DNA from: Photobacterium profundum SS9
GTDB lineage: Bacteria; Pseudomonadota; Gammaproteobacteria; Enterobacterales; Vibrionaceae
Reading direction: 5' to 3'
Length of the DNA stretch: 64,000 nt
Assembly: GCF_000196255.1 (NCBI RefSeq)
Contig: NC_006370.1
Span: 2,803,411 to 2,867,410 of the forward strand
In this document: one piece after another, positions 44,324 to 54,037 of the stretch
How positions within the stretch are numbered: the first letter of the stretch is position 1
Layout: each line of letters starts with the position of its first letter
Translations under genes and position numbers: made by a program
The notes under the pieces: model-generated
The model's database searches: none
The model's input: only the letters and a program-made list of their open reading frames with translations
What the model was told of the DNA's origin: nothing

Positions 44324-46585
44324 ATGAATCAACAGCTAACAGTAACCAAGCGTGATGGTCGTCAAGAAACTATCGAACTGGATAAAATTCACCGTGTTAT
44401 TAATTGGGCAGCAGAAGGCCTAACCAATGTATCGGTATCTCAAGTAGAGCTTAAGTCTCATATCCAATTCTACGATGGTATAAAAACCGCCGACATCCAC
44501 GAAACCATCATCAAAGCAGCAGCTGATCTGATTTCAGAAGAGTCTCCAGATTACCAATACCTTGCAGCACGTCTTGCAATATTTAACCTACGTAAAAAAG
44601 CGTATGGTCAATTCGAGCCACCAACACTTTTTGCTCATGTTACGAACCTTGTAAATAAAGGTAAGTACGACAGCCATTTGCTTGAAGACTATACCGCTGA
44701 AGAATTTGCCACGATGGATACTTTTATCGATCACTGGCGTGATATGAACTTCTCTTATGCTGCAGTAAAACAGCTAGAAGGTAAGTATCTGGTACAAAAC
44801 CGTGTTTCAGGCGAAATTTTTGAAAGTGCACAGTTTTTGTACATCCTAATTGCTGCTTGTCTTTTCGGGAAATATCCAAAAGAAACGCGCCTTAGCTACA
44901 TTAAGCGTTTCTATGATGCTGCATCGACATTTAAGATCTCATTACCAACACCGATTATGTCAGGTGTGCGTACACCGACTCGTCAATTCAGTTCATGTGT
45001 ATTGATTGAATGTGACGATAGCCTAGACTCAATCAACGCAACAGCAAGCTCAATTGTACGTTATGTTTCTCAGCGTGCTGGTATTGGCATCAATGCTGGG
45101 CGTATTCGTGCTCTTGGCTCTGAAATTCGTGATGGTGAAGCTTTCCACACGGGTTGTATCCCATTCTATAAATACTTCCAAACAGCAGTTAAATGCTGTT
45201 CTCAGGGCGGTGTTCGTGGTGGTGCTGCTACCTTGTTCTACCCTATTTGGCACCGTGAAGTAGAGTCACTACTGGTACTTAAGAACAACCGTGGTGTTGA
45301 AGAAAATCGTGTTCGTCACATGGATTACGGCGTTCAACTCAATAAACTGATGTACACACGCCTAATTAAAGGTCAAAACATCAGCTTATTCTCACCATCT
45401 GATGTTCCAGGTTTATACGACGCTTTCTTTGCTGATCAAGATGAATTTGAACGTCTTTACGTAAAATACGAACAAGATGCAAGCATCAAGAAAGAGTCAA
45501 TTAAAGCCATCGAGCTATTCTCTCTTCTTATGCAAGAGCGAGCATCAACCGGCCGTATCTATATTCAAAACGTCGACCATTGCAATACGCACAGCCCATT
45601 TGATCCGGCGGTTGCACCGATTCGTCAATCTAACCTTTGTCTTGAGATTGCACTGCCAACCAAGCCACTGAATAATGTTGAAGATGAAAACGGTGAAATT
45701 GCTCTTTGTACACTGTCTGCCTTTAACTTAGGTGCGATAGAGACACTGGATGATTTGGAAGAGCTTGCAGACTTAACGGTTCGTGCACTTGATGCATTAC
45801 TTGATTATCAAGATTACCCACTACCTGCAGCACGTCGTTCAACAATGAATCGTCGTACTCTGGGTGTTGGTGTTATCAACTATGCATACTACCTTGCAAA
45901 ACATGGCGTACGTTACTCTGACGGCAGTGCAAACAATATTACTCACCAAACATTTGAGGCAATTCAATACTACTTATTGAAAGCATCTGTTGGCTTGGCA
46001 AAAGAACAAGGTGCATGTCCTGCATTTCATGAAACGACGTATTCTAAAGGTATTCTACCTATCGATACCTATAAAAAGGCGATCGACGATGTGTGTAGTG
46101 AAGAACTTCATTACGACTGGGAAACCTTACGTGAAGAAATTAAAACTCACGGCTTACGCAACTCAACCTTGTCTGCATTAATGCCATCAGAGACATCATC
46201 TCAGATTTCGAACGCAACAAATGGTATTGAGCCACCACGTGGTTTTGTTTCTGTAAAAGCATCTAAAGATGGCATTCTGAAACAAGTGGTTCCAGAGTAC
46301 AGCAAATATAAAGATAATTACGAACTACTGTGGAATATCGGTAGTAATGACGGTTACTTACAGCTTGTTGGTATAATGCAGAAATTTATCGACCAGTCGA
46401 TTTCAGCTAACACCAACTACGATCCAAGCAAGCAAGCTAATGGTAAAGTGCCAATGACGCTCTTGCTAAAAGACCTGCTTAACGCGTATAAACTGGGCGT
46501 GAAAACACTTTACTATCACAACACCCGTGATGGTGCGTCTGACGCCCAAGACGATGCAGAAGACTGTGTAAGCTGTAAAATTTAA
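44324..46585 (+). CDS. nrdA: Ribonucleotide reductase class Ia, alpha subunit
   Basis: Makes deoxyribonucleoside diphosphates. 753 residues (E. coli 761). The N-terminal ATP-cone ([20 protein letters not shown]) is the overall activity site. Active-site cysteines are in [22 protein letters not shown] and ALCTLSAFN; the C-terminal relay cysteines are in EDCVSCKI. It forms the alpha2 dimer that works with NrdB. A short hairpin (GGGAGC/GCTCCC) lies in the 50-bp gap before nrdB. Confidence 0.98.
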   Translation: MNQQLTVTKRDGRQETIELDKIHRVINWAAEGLTNVSVSQVELKSHIQFYDGIKTADIHETIIKAAADLISEESPDYQYLAARLAIFNLRKKAYGQFEPPTLFAHVTNLVNKGKYDSHLLEDYTAEEFATMDTFIDHWRDMNFSYAAVKQLEGKYLVQNRVSGEIFESAQFLYILIAACLFGKYPKETRLSYIKRFYDAASTFKISLPTPIMSGVRTPTRQFSSCVLIECDDSLDSINATASSIVRYVSQRAGIGINAGRIRALGSEIRDGEAFHTGCIPFYKYFQTAVKCCSQGGVRGGAATLFYPIWHREVESLLVLKNNRGVEENRVRHMDYGVQLNKLMYTRLIKGQNISLFSPSDVPGLYDAFFADQDEFERLYVKYEQDASIKKESIKAIELFSLLMQERASTGRIYIQNVDHCNTHSPFDPAVAPIRQSNLCLEIALPTKPLNNVEDENGEIALCTLSAFNLGAIETLDDLEELADLTVRALDALLDYQDYPLPAARRSTMNRRTLGVGVINYAYYLAKHGVRYSDGSANNITHQTFEAIQYYLLKASVGLAKEQGACPAFHETTYSKGILPIDTYKKAIDDVCSEELHYDWETLREEIKTHGLRNSTLSALMPSETSSQISNATNGIEPPRGFVSVKASKDGILKQVVPEYSKYKDNYELLWNIGSNDGYLQLVGIMQKFIDQSISANTNYDPSKQANGKVPMTLLLKDLLNAYKLGVKTLYYHNTRDGASDAQDDAEDCVSCKI

Positions 46586-46635
46586 GTATTTACATTGAAT
46601 GGGAGCTACTGCTCCCCTTTAATATTGAGGAAATG

Positions 46636-47769
46636 ATGGCGTATAGCACTTTTTGTCAAATTAATAACGATCAGATGAAAGAACCGATGTTCTTTGGTCA
46701 ATCTGTTAACGTTGCTCGTTATGATCAACAAAAATTCGAGATTTTCGAAAAACTCATCGAGAAGCAACTTTCCTTTTTCTGGCGTCCAGAAGAAGTTGAT
46801 GTATCTGGTGACCGCATTGATTACAACAATTTACCAGATCATGAAAAGCATATTTTCATCAGTAATTTGAAATATCAGACATTGCTTGATTCGATTCAAG
46901 GTCGTAGTCCAAACGTTGCTCTTCTGCCAATAGTATCTATACCAGAATTAGAGACATGGATTGAAACATGGTCTTTTTCTGAGACAATTCACTCTCGATC
47001 TTACACGCATATTATTCGTAATATCGTGAATGATCCTGCGATTGTCTTTGATGATATCGTCGAAAATGAATATATCATCAAGCGTGCTGGTGATATTTCT
47101 AAGTACTATGACGACCTAATTGCAGCAACTAGCGATTATCACCGTTTAGGCGAAGGTAAGCATACCGTTAATGGTGAAACGATCACTGTTAATCTGCGTG
47201 AGATCAAAAAGAAATTATACGTTTGTATGATGTCTGTTAATGCACTTGAAGCTATCCGTTTCTACGTCAGCTTTGCATGTTCATTTGCATTTGCCGAGCG
47301 TGAAGTAATGGAAGGTAATGCAAAAATTATCAAACTCATTGCACGTGATGAAGCACTGCATCTAACAGGCACTCAACACATTCTGAACCTTCTTCGTGGT
47401 CGACACGATGATCCTGAAATGGCTGACATTGCGCAAGAATGCCAACAAGAATGTTTTGATCTTTTCAAAGAAGCCGCTGAACAAGAAAAAGAATGGGCAG
47501 AATACCTATTCAAAGATGGTTCGATGATTGGTCTTAACAAAGAAATTCTTTGTCAGTACGTTGAATACATCACAAACCTGCGCATGAAAGCGGTAGGTCT
47601 TGAGCAGGCTTATCCTGGTGCTAATCAGAACCCAATACCATGGATTAACTCATGGTTATCTTCTGATAATGTACAGGTTGCTCCACAAGAAGCTGAAATC
47701 AGTTCTTACCTTGTTGGTCAAATCGACAACGATGTAAGTGCAGACGATCTCGGTGACTTCGAGCTATGA
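46636..47769 (+). CDS. nrdB: Ribonucleotide reductase class Ia, beta subunit
   Basis: Carries the diiron-tyrosyl radical. 377 residues from ATG 46636 ([13 protein letters not shown]), about 5 nt after GAGG; ATG 46633 is also possible. Iron ligands and radical Tyr are visible in [16 protein letters not shown], and later ligands in VENEYIIKR and [13 protein letters not shown]. The C-terminal tail [14 protein letters not shown] binds NrdA. yfaE overlaps its stop by 4 bp. Confidence 0.98.
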   Translation: MAYSTFCQINNDQMKEPMFFGQSVNVARYDQQKFEIFEKLIEKQLSFFWRPEEVDVSGDRIDYNNLPDHEKHIFISNLKYQTLLDSIQGRSPNVALLPIVSIPELETWIETWSFSETIHSRSYTHIIRNIVNDPAIVFDDIVENEYIIKRAGDISKYYDDLIAATSDYHRLGEGKHTVNGETITVNLREIKKKLYVCMMSVNALEAIRFYVSFACSFAFAEREVMEGNAKIIKLIARDEALHLTGTQHILNLLRGRHDDPEMADIAQECQQECFDLFKEAAEQEKEWAEYLFKDGSMIGLNKEILCQYVEYITNLRMKAVGLEQAYPGANQNPIPWINSWLSSDNVQVAPQEAEISSYLVGQIDNDVSADDLGDFEL

Positions 47770-48053
47770 GCCGACTAACCATTAAGGTTAACGGTCAAGA
47801 GGTTCACGGCAATAGCCGTGAATCTTTGCTTATCCAATTAGAAAGTGTCGGTATTCAACCTGAATATCAATGCCGTAATGGCATGTGCGGTGCGTGTCGC
47901 TGTAAGTTAAAGTCAGGGGCAGTTGACCAACAAGATGCTATGGCTTTTGTCGGTTCAAACGAAATTCTTGCTTGTCGTTCAACACCTAAAGCCAATGTCG
48001 ACATCGAATTTGATTACCAATTAACATACATAGCAACCAAAGAAGCAATGTAA
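47766..48053 (+). CDS. yfaE: 2Fe-2S ferredoxin YfaE
   Basis: Plant-type ferredoxin that maintains the NrdB diiron-radical cofactor. 95 residues. Cluster cysteines are in [12 protein letters not shown] (C-x4-C-x2-C) and ACRSTP. Its start overlaps the nrdB stop, and the operon order nrdA-nrdB-yfaE is the same as in E. coli. Confidence 0.96.
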   Translation: MSRLTIKVNGQEVHGNSRESLLIQLESVGIQPEYQCRNGMCGACRCKLKSGAVDQQDAMAFVGSNEILACRSTPKANVDIEFDYQLTYIATKEAM

Positions 48054-48116
48054 CTGCAATTCTACTCGTTCACACCAGCATTACCAAAATTCTATAAGTC
48101 CCCCCTCTTTATAAAA

Positions 48117-48161
48117 ATCTGACAACCTCACGATTATCATAACCGTGTTGCTATCAGATTC
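48117..48161. terminator. Hairpin between yfaE and the META lipoprotein gene
   Basis: ATCTGA-C-AAC-CT-CACG pairs with CGTG-TTG-CT-ATCAGAT in an interrupted stem. It is placed between convergent genes; no good T-run, so terminator strength is uncertain. Confidence 0.45.
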
Positions 48162-48214
48162 TTCAGTACACATCATGCAATGAAGACTTCCCTCCACTGC
48201 ATTTTTGTCTGTAT

Positions 48215-49072
48215 TTAGTTCATGTCACGAGACTCGAACGTGGCAACCACTTCACCTTGGTTATTTTTCACCGTCAGCGCTTCACCTTGCACGCTGTAGC
48301 TAGCAAATTGCCCCATTGCACTCAAAAATGCTTGCTCTTGATCCATACCGTCCATACACATCTTCCGTGTTGCCGCAACAGGACCCATGGTTAGTTTACC
48401 TTGGTCTATTTCAAAACCACCTTTAAACGAATTACATCCCGAGAAACCGTGGACAGCATTACCTTCAGATGCAAACTGGATAAACACCTCTTTTTCTGCT
48501 GCACCCAATTTGGCATCTTGACCGCCCAGCTGCATTAACTTCCAGTAAGTATCAGTGAAAGCGGCATTATCTGCAGTGCCTGTCGTTTTATTATTTGCGA
48601 CACGATCCAGTTTTATTTCAATCGGTGTAATTGCCCCTTCAGCAAATGGGTCAATACTGGTGGTTGATGTCATCACCAACTGATCTTGTACTTTAACCGT
48701 GGCACGTAAGCTATAACGATGCTTATCTACAATTTTTGTCGTATCGTAATCCAATACCATCGCGTATGGAGGTGCTGACGCGGGTTCCATTGACTGGCTA
48801 ACAATCAACTCTGATGGTGCATCAGCTTTTGATACATCTTCAAGAGTCACTTCTAGCACAGCCCCTGGCGGTAACATGCGGCGATCAAGGTAAATAACAT
48901 TAACATCTAATGATTTCATTTCAGCCTCAGCCGCATCAGTTACTGGTGCTTCAATAAGAGGAACATCTGCTGTCACCTGTGTTGACTCTGTTGTATCGTT
49001 ACACGCTTGTAGCATCAACGCAGATACTACTACTGACGTTGCAAGAGCCATTTTTTTCATTTTGAATGTCAT
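48215..49072 (-). CDS. Lipoprotein with YbaY/YscW-like and META (HslJ) domains
   Basis: 285 residues. The signal peptide MKKMALATSVVVSALMLQAC ends in a lipobox. Residues 50-155 (LDVNVIYLDRRMLPPGAVLEVTLEDVSK) resemble the YbaY/YscW pilotin-like family. Residues 170-280 are a META domain (YWKLMQLGGQDAK, FSGCNSFKGGFEIDQGKLTMGP, TRKMCM). In E. coli these occur as separate proteins (YbaY, HslJ). Both are linked to envelope and stress phenotypes; no enzyme activity is known. AAGGA lies 9 nt before ATG 49072. Monocistronic. Confidence 0.75.
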   Translation of the reverse strand: MTFKMKKMALATSVVVSALMLQACNDTTESTQVTADVPLIEAPVTDAAEAEMKSLDVNVIYLDRRMLPPGAVLEVTLEDVSKADAPSELIVSQSMEPASAPPYAMVLDYDTTKIVDKHRYSLRATVKVQDQLVMTSTTSIDPFAEGAITPIEIKLDRVANNKTTGTADNAAFTDTYWKLMQLGGQDAKLGAAEKEVFIQFASEGNAVHGFSGCNSFKGGFEIDQGKLTMGPVAATRKMCMDGMDQEQAFLSAMGQFASYSVQGEALTVKNNQGEVVATFESRDMN

Positions 49073-49645
49073 AAAGTCTTTCCTTTATCATCAATCGGCT
49101 GGGTGCTTTTTATCGGACAAGCATCATGAAGTAACAATAGCATTTGGCTATATACAACCAACCTCCACAATCAACACAGTAGTGTGAGACCCTGTAAACA
49201 TTTACTTTGTACCAAAAAAACACTGTTTACAATACCTGTAATGAAATACTCATAATTTGACAATAGTATGACAACACCTTCGCTTTTATTTTATATTTTA
49301 GGCTAATTGAAATATCTTACCATTCACTTAAAATCTGAAATAAATATTCCTAATTAATTATTAATCTTGAATGCTTTTATTTAAATTTAATACAACGTCC
49401 TTTAATTATATCAACACTATAATTACTTTATATATACCAACGAGATCGAAGCCAGCTATTAACTCTATGCTTTTATTTATACATGTGATTATTTTAAAAA
49501 TACACTTGTTAATAATCAAGTATATTTACCGCACACCTTCACAGACTATTTACCACAATTTTATACCTTCATTTATACCAGCCCTAGGCATAGCCTACCG
49601 CTTGCTAACCATGCAATCTCGTTACTTTTTCTGTAAACAGTAAAC
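49073..49645. other. AT-rich gap without supported gene
   Basis: Very AT-rich between 49310 and 49560. A 90-codon plus-strand frame at 49371 has no ribosome site, no promoter-like pattern and a composition that mirrors the AT bias, so I do not call it. Upstream part should hold the lipoprotein promoter. Confidence 0.45.
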
Positions 49646-49682
49646 AAAAAAAGAAGGTGCAGACTAACTGCACTTTCTTTTG
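49646..49682 (-). terminator. Terminator of the YfaY gene
   Basis: AAGAAGGTGCAG/CTGCACTTTCTT stem with runs of A and T on both sides. On the minus strand it follows the yfaY gene after about 50 bp. Confidence 0.8.
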
Positions 49683-49735
49683 CTATTTCATCATCATGTA
49701 GGCGTTGTTATGCAGACGTTGCTCTCTGCGTAAAA

Positions 49736-50959
49736 TCAACTCGTTAAGAATATCTCACTTTCGCGATTCAGCGAGCTGAATTGCCCCATCACAGGCTGAT
49801 CATCCAACCAACGGCGTAACATGTCTAACATCACCGTTGCGATCAAGCTACGCATATCTCGTGAGCCATACTGTCGTTTGGTCGAAATAACTTGTGCCCA
49901 ATCACCGTCTGGCGTCGCCATAGCAACCGCCACTTTTCCATCATAAAGTGGCCCTGAAACCAGCGCGATATCTGAGGTCGTTTTTTCGCGTGATGCAGTT
50001 GCCATCGCCAATGCCGACGCCAATTGATCTGAAGCGGCTAACTCTGCCGTTTCTACCGTCCCTAACATCCACCCTTGACGCAATTGTGCTTTCGCATCGG
50101 GGTAATCTTGCAACCAATTAGTCAGCCATCCCCCAGAGCATTGCTCCGCCAAAGAGAGTGTCAGTTGTTTCGCCACCAATTGCGCACCAACATGCTCAGG
50201 AAGTGTCTGACCAATACTCACGACATTCTCACCGAGTAAATCAATCATCTGTTGCTGGAAAGCAAGTGCATTGGTATCTGTAGCTGGTGCAAACAACTTC
50301 ACTTCAATAAACGGCAACGACGAACGGTAACCCAACTCATACCCTTTCGGCAGCGAAACAGACGCTAAAGTATCGCCAATACCTGACTCTGACAAACCAA
50401 AGGTATAAAAACGATGGCAATCCAACTTTTCCGTTTCAGTATATGTGGCTTTTAAGCGCGTTAAGATTTGCTCTTGCGCCATTTTTTTAAATTCACTTGG
50501 CACACCAGGTGTAAAAAAGATCCAAGCGCGGTTTAATTTCATCGCAAATCCACAAGCCGTACCTATCGGGTTTTCAAGTAACTCAGAACCTTCGGGTAGC
50601 ATTGCCTGCTTCAAATTAGACTGTGGCATAACGATATTGAGTTTTTGATACTTTTCACGCATCTGTTCAACCCAGTAATCAGATTGTTCTAAACCCACAT
50701 CAGCCGCAATGGCAGCAGCTTGAGCCGTTAAGTCGTCACTTGTTGGCCCAAGTCCTCCATTCACGATAACCACATCAGAGGTTAGGCTACAATGCTCAAT
50801 TTCCGCCGCTAAACCTTCAAGTTGATCGCCGACAGTCGTACGTCTAGATAACGCGAAACCACGTTCAAAAAATAGACGCGATAACCACGCAGCATTAGTA
50901 TCCACTATATCTCCGTGCAACACTTCTTCTCCGGTACTAATCATTGCAACGTGTAACAT
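49736..50959 (-). CDS. yfaY: CinA-like protein YfaY
   Basis: CinA-family protein, here the YfaY type found near nrdAB-yfaE in enterobacteria. 407 residues. The N-terminal molybdopterin-binding-like domain has STGEEVLHGDIVDTNAAWLSRLFFERG and VIVNGGLGPTSDDLTAQA. The C-terminal half is a degenerate PncC (nicotinamide nucleotide amidase) domain. I chose ATG 50959 (MLHVAMISTGEE), which has GAGGG upstream and matches the family; ATG 50971 adds MREA. NMN deamidase or ADP-ribose pyrophosphatase activity is known for CinA but unproven for YfaY. Confidence 0.9.
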   Translation of the reverse strand: MLHVAMISTGEEVLHGDIVDTNAAWLSRLFFERGFALSRRTTVGDQLEGLAAEIEHCSLTSDVVIVNGGLGPTSDDLTAQAAAIAADVGLEQSDYWVEQMREKYQKLNIVMPQSNLKQAMLPEGSELLENPIGTACGFAMKLNRAWIFFTPGVPSEFKKMAQEQILTRLKATYTETEKLDCHRFYTFGLSESGIGDTLASVSLPKGYELGYRSSLPFIEVKLFAPATDTNALAFQQQMIDLLGENVVSIGQTLPEHVGAQLVAKQLTLSLAEQCSGGWLTNWLQDYPDAKAQLRQGWMLGTVETAELAASDQLASALAMATASREKTTSDIALVSGPLYDGKVAVAMATPDGDWAQVISTKRQYGSRDMRSLIATVMLDMLRRWLDDQPVMGQFSSLNRESEIFLTS

Positions 50960-50992
50960 GGCTTCCCTCATCTTTGTATGTCATCCGATTTA

Positions 50993-51034
50993 TATACCCA
51001 AGTTACCTCAAGATGCACGTTTCAGCGAGAATTT
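50993..51034. repeat. Foldback repeat, half copy G
   Basis: TATACCCAAGTTACCTCAAG plus GCACGTTTCAGCGAGAATTTG; the opposite end is missing. A truncated member in the promoter region between yfaY and the permease. Confidence 0.7.
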
Positions 51035-51120
51035 GTTCTCTGATTAAAGCAGTAGAGATCAATGCGTTACTCTTCTCCATCCATTCAGTCTTTCTTATCG
51101 AAAATATCAACCCATCAAGA

Positions 51121-51138
51121 TGTAAATATAAGTTTACA
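51121..51138. promoter_or_regulatory. Perfect TyrR box upstream of the tyrosine permease
   Basis: TGTAAATATAAGTTTACA is an exact TGTAAA-N6-TTTACA palindrome, the strong TyrR box. It lies about 205 bp before the permease start. A weaker candidate TGTAAA-N6-TGAACA is at 51308-51325. This strong/weak pair is the pattern seen at E. coli tyrP. Confidence 0.85.
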
Positions 51139-51343
51139 TTAAAGCTATCAAAAGTTGACAGTAAAGAAAACTAGCATTAAGGTACTACCCAGCATATAGG
51201 TCAGGTCAATTGCCTTATAGCTACACATTCCTACTAAAAACGAGCAAAAAACGTGAATACCTTTCATTACGACACTGACTATCGATAGCCACAATCGCGT
51301 GATTAAGTGTAAAGTTTTATGAACATAAATATAACTGGGAACA

Positions 51344-52609
51344 ATGACTTCAATGAGTATGAGTAAAACGTTCGGCAGTACGCTGATCATCGCAGGCACA
51401 ACAATCGGGGCGGGTATGCTAGCTCTCCCTCTCGCATCAGCAGGGTTAGGGTTCACCGCAGCAACATTAACGATGATGGGTATTTGGGCATTAATGATTT
51501 ATACCGCTCTATTAATGCTAGAGGTACACCAACATGCCGATAAAAATGCAACATTGCATACCCTGGCACATCAATTATTGGGCCGCAAAGGTCAAGTGAT
51601 TGCCAGCTTCGCAATGATGTTCCTATTTTACGCATTATGTGCCGCATACATTGCAGGCGGCGGCAGCCAACTTAATGACAAGTTAACGAATTGGATGGGG
51701 CTAAGTCTTGCACCTCAAGTGGGTACAGTTGGATTTACCGTTATTATTGCAATCGTTGTATCCATAGGTACGCATTCAGTCGATATGGTTAATCGCGTAT
51801 TATTCTCACTAAAAGTTATTGCATTAGCCGTTATGTTTGTTCTATTAATGCCACATGTTCAAGCGGTTAATTTGGTTGAGATGCCGATTCAAAAAGGATT
51901 AATCATTTCAGCACTGCCCGTCATTTTTACCTCTTTTGGCTTTCACGGTAGCATTCCCTCCATTGTTCGTTACGTTGGTTTGGATATTAAAGCACTGCGA
52001 AAAATAATGGTCATTGGCTCTGCAACACCACTGATGGTCTACATATTATGGCAAGTAGCAAGTCAAGGTGTGCTTGGTCAGCCCGATTTAATGGCAAGTA
52101 CAACACTGGGTTCGTTTATAGCAACACTTAGCAATATTTTACATAACCCGCTCGTTAGCCAATCTGTATCAGTATTTGCTGACCTAGCCTTGGCAACGTC
52201 TTTCTTGGGGGTGAGTTTAGGCTTATTTGATTTTATCTCTGATATTTTAAATCGTAATAATCAAGTAAAAGGTCGTATGCAAACAGCGCTGGTGACCTTT
52301 GTTCCACCTCTTTGCTTTGCCCTATTCTACCCACAAGGCTTTATTATGGCTTTAGGCTATGCGGCGATTGCACTGGTTATTTTGGCTATTTTTCTACCTG
52401 TTGCGATGGTGCGAGCTCAGCGTAAGCAAATAAACACTCTACCAGTAGGTCAAGAAACACATACGACAACAACTGATAAAGAAATAAAGACAGCGACTTA
52501 CCAAGTTCGTGGAGGTACACCAGCATTAATTACTGTGACAAGCATTGGAATACTCATCATCTCTGCACAATTGTTACAAATGATTGGGGTCATCCCTTCC
52601 GTCGGATAA
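51344..52609 (+). CDS. tyrP: Aromatic amino acid permease, TyrP type (HAAAP family)
   Basis: 421 residues, 11-12 membrane helices. The N-terminal FGSTLIIAGTTIGAGMLALPLA and SFGFHGSIPSIVRYVG motifs are hallmarks of TyrP/Mtr/TnaB proton symporters. A hydrophilic insert at about 365-390 (GQETHTTTTDKEIKTATYQ) precedes the last helix. A strong TyrR box upstream favours tyrosine as substrate, though Mtr-type tryptophan transport cannot be excluded. ATG 51344 gives MTSMSMSKTF; ATG 51356 or 51362 are also possible. Confidence 0.88.
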   Translation: MTSMSMSKTFGSTLIIAGTTIGAGMLALPLASAGLGFTAATLTMMGIWALMIYTALLMLEVHQHADKNATLHTLAHQLLGRKGQVIASFAMMFLFYALCAAYIAGGGSQLNDKLTNWMGLSLAPQVGTVGFTVIIAIVVSIGTHSVDMVNRVLFSLKVIALAVMFVLLMPHVQAVNLVEMPIQKGLIISALPVIFTSFGFHGSIPSIVRYVGLDIKALRKIMVIGSATPLMVYILWQVASQGVLGQPDLMASTTLGSFIATLSNILHNPLVSQSVSVFADLALATSFLGVSLGLFDFISDILNRNNQVKGRMQTALVTFVPPLCFALFYPQGFIMALGYAAIALVILAIFLPVAMVRAQRKQINTLPVGQETHTTTTDKEIKTATYQVRGGTPALITVTSIGILIISAQLLQMIGVIPSVG

Positions 52610-52654
52610 CCATTTGCACACCATGCAATAAGCCACTGAATTAATTAGAAATAT

Positions 52655-52686
52655 CTTCCTGTACAAGCTCTTAGCCCCAGAGCTTG
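52655..52686 (+). terminator. Hairpin after the permease gene
   Basis: GTACAAGCTCT/AGAGCTTGTAC, a perfect 11-bp stem with loop TAGCCCC. The tail CACTCCCCTTTAT is a poor T-run, so it may act as a terminator or an mRNA stabiliser. Confidence 0.6.
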
Positions 52687-52922
52687 TACACACTCCCCTT
52701 TATATTTATTACTAGGTATTTCACCTGTTTTCAGTAATAATTTGCTCACACATAACACGTTGCACTACACCTTTACGCATAACTTATTGAATTAACGGTA
52801 TGTTGGAACTATTAGTATTTACCCGCTATATATAACCAACTGTTTTAATGCAAATAAAATTACTGATCCAATAAGTAAACAGCAGTAGCAAATGGCAAAA
52901 TATTTTAAAACTGGGGCATCAA

Positions 52923-53852
52923 TTGCGCAATACACTTTTATCTTCACTTATCCTTGGTTGTACATTCAGTTCATCCGTTTTTGCTTGGGATGATGCAAAA
53001 AACAATTTTAGTTATGACACAAAGAGTTACGTAAACCCTCTTAGCGGGCGTGATACGACTCGTAATGACATAACAATGAATAAGTCATTCCAAAATCAAG
53101 GTTACGATAATAAAAACAACGCAGAGCAAGCACCTTTGTTTGCAGATAATGCGGTAAATACAATTCCAATGCACCTGTCTGTTTCATCAGAAAAAGATTG
53201 GGATTACCTGCTTGAACAGTCTTACACCATCTTTGGCTTAAGCCTTGCGACCGTCGCTGCGATGACATTACTGCCTGAAAGTGTCACCAATTGGGATGAA
53301 GACGATCGTAACCTGAGCAACCTCGGTAGTAAGTGGTGGGATAACGTCAGTCAAGGGCCTGTTTGGGACCAAGATGACCACGTTTTAAACTATGTTATGC
53401 ACCCTTACTTTGGTGGTGTTTATTATACTGCAGCACGTCATTCGGGTTTTGACGAATGGGAGTCATTTTTATACTCCGCAACCATGTCTACTTTCTTCTG
53501 GGAGTATGGTGTAGAAGCGTTTGCTGAAGTACCCTCCATTCAAGATATTATCGTTACACCATTATTTGGTGCCGCCGTCGGTGAATTGATGTTCCAAAAA
53601 GAACTAGAGATTACGGCTCGCGGCGGTGAGGTCATGGGATCTAAGGCTGTCGGTGATGTCACCTTATTCTTCTTAAATCCTGTCGGTCATATCCACTATT
53701 GGATAACAGATATGTGGAATGGTGATGCAGATGTTAGCTTTAGTTACACCCCATGGTTTGGTGACACAAATGCAGCTAATTTTGCGCTTAATGCAGGTGC
53801 ACCTTATGACCGACAATTTTTCGGTTTTCAAGTAAAACTCGCATTAAACTAG
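52923..53852 (+). CDS. DUF3943-like exported protein
   Basis: 309 residues. The N-terminal signal peptide MRNTLLSSLILGCTFSSSVFA ends AFA-type with cleavage before WDDAKNN. The middle has WDEDDRNLSNLGSKWWDNVSQGPVWDQDDHVLNYVMHPYFGGVYY, then EYGVEAFAEVPSIQDIIVTP, typical of the DUF3943 family, possibly outer-membrane associated. No catalytic motif is recognised. The start is TTG 52923; no in-frame ATG precedes the signal peptide, and GGGG about 6 nt upstream may serve as ribosome site. Followed by a perfect AT-rich hairpin at 53868-53904. Confidence 0.72.
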   Translation: MRNTLLSSLILGCTFSSSVFAWDDAKNNFSYDTKSYVNPLSGRDTTRNDITMNKSFQNQGYDNKNNAEQAPLFADNAVNTIPMHLSVSSEKDWDYLLEQSYTIFGLSLATVAAMTLLPESVTNWDEDDRNLSNLGSKWWDNVSQGPVWDQDDHVLNYVMHPYFGGVYYTAARHSGFDEWESFLYSATMSTFFWEYGVEAFAEVPSIQDIIVTPLFGAAVGELMFQKELEITARGGEVMGSKAVGDVTLFFLNPVGHIHYWITDMWNGDADVSFSYTPWFGDTNAANFALNAGAPYDRQFFGFQVKLALN

Positions 53853-53867
53853 AAAACATAACATAAG

Positions 53868-53904
53868 GTAGAAATAAAATAGTTTACCATAATTTTATTT
53901 CTAC
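53868..53904 (+). terminator. AT-rich hairpin after the DUF3943 gene
   Basis: GTAGAAATAAAAT/ATTTTATTTCTAC, a perfect 13-bp stem. Placed 15 bp after the stop; likely terminator. Confidence 0.6.
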
Positions 53905-54037
53905 TTATCAAACCCTTAATCATTTGAAAATAATAGAAATGAAGTAACATCACGATTTATGGTTAATTTCATATTTAAAACATCGTTTTTAAGCTATCCT
54001 GCCGATACCTTTTGAGCTAATCAATGTCATAGTACCG

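Noticed and set aside
49371..49643. 90-codon plus-strand ORF
   Set aside because: Very AT-rich, no ribosome site, low-complexity hydrophobic composition that reflects base composition.
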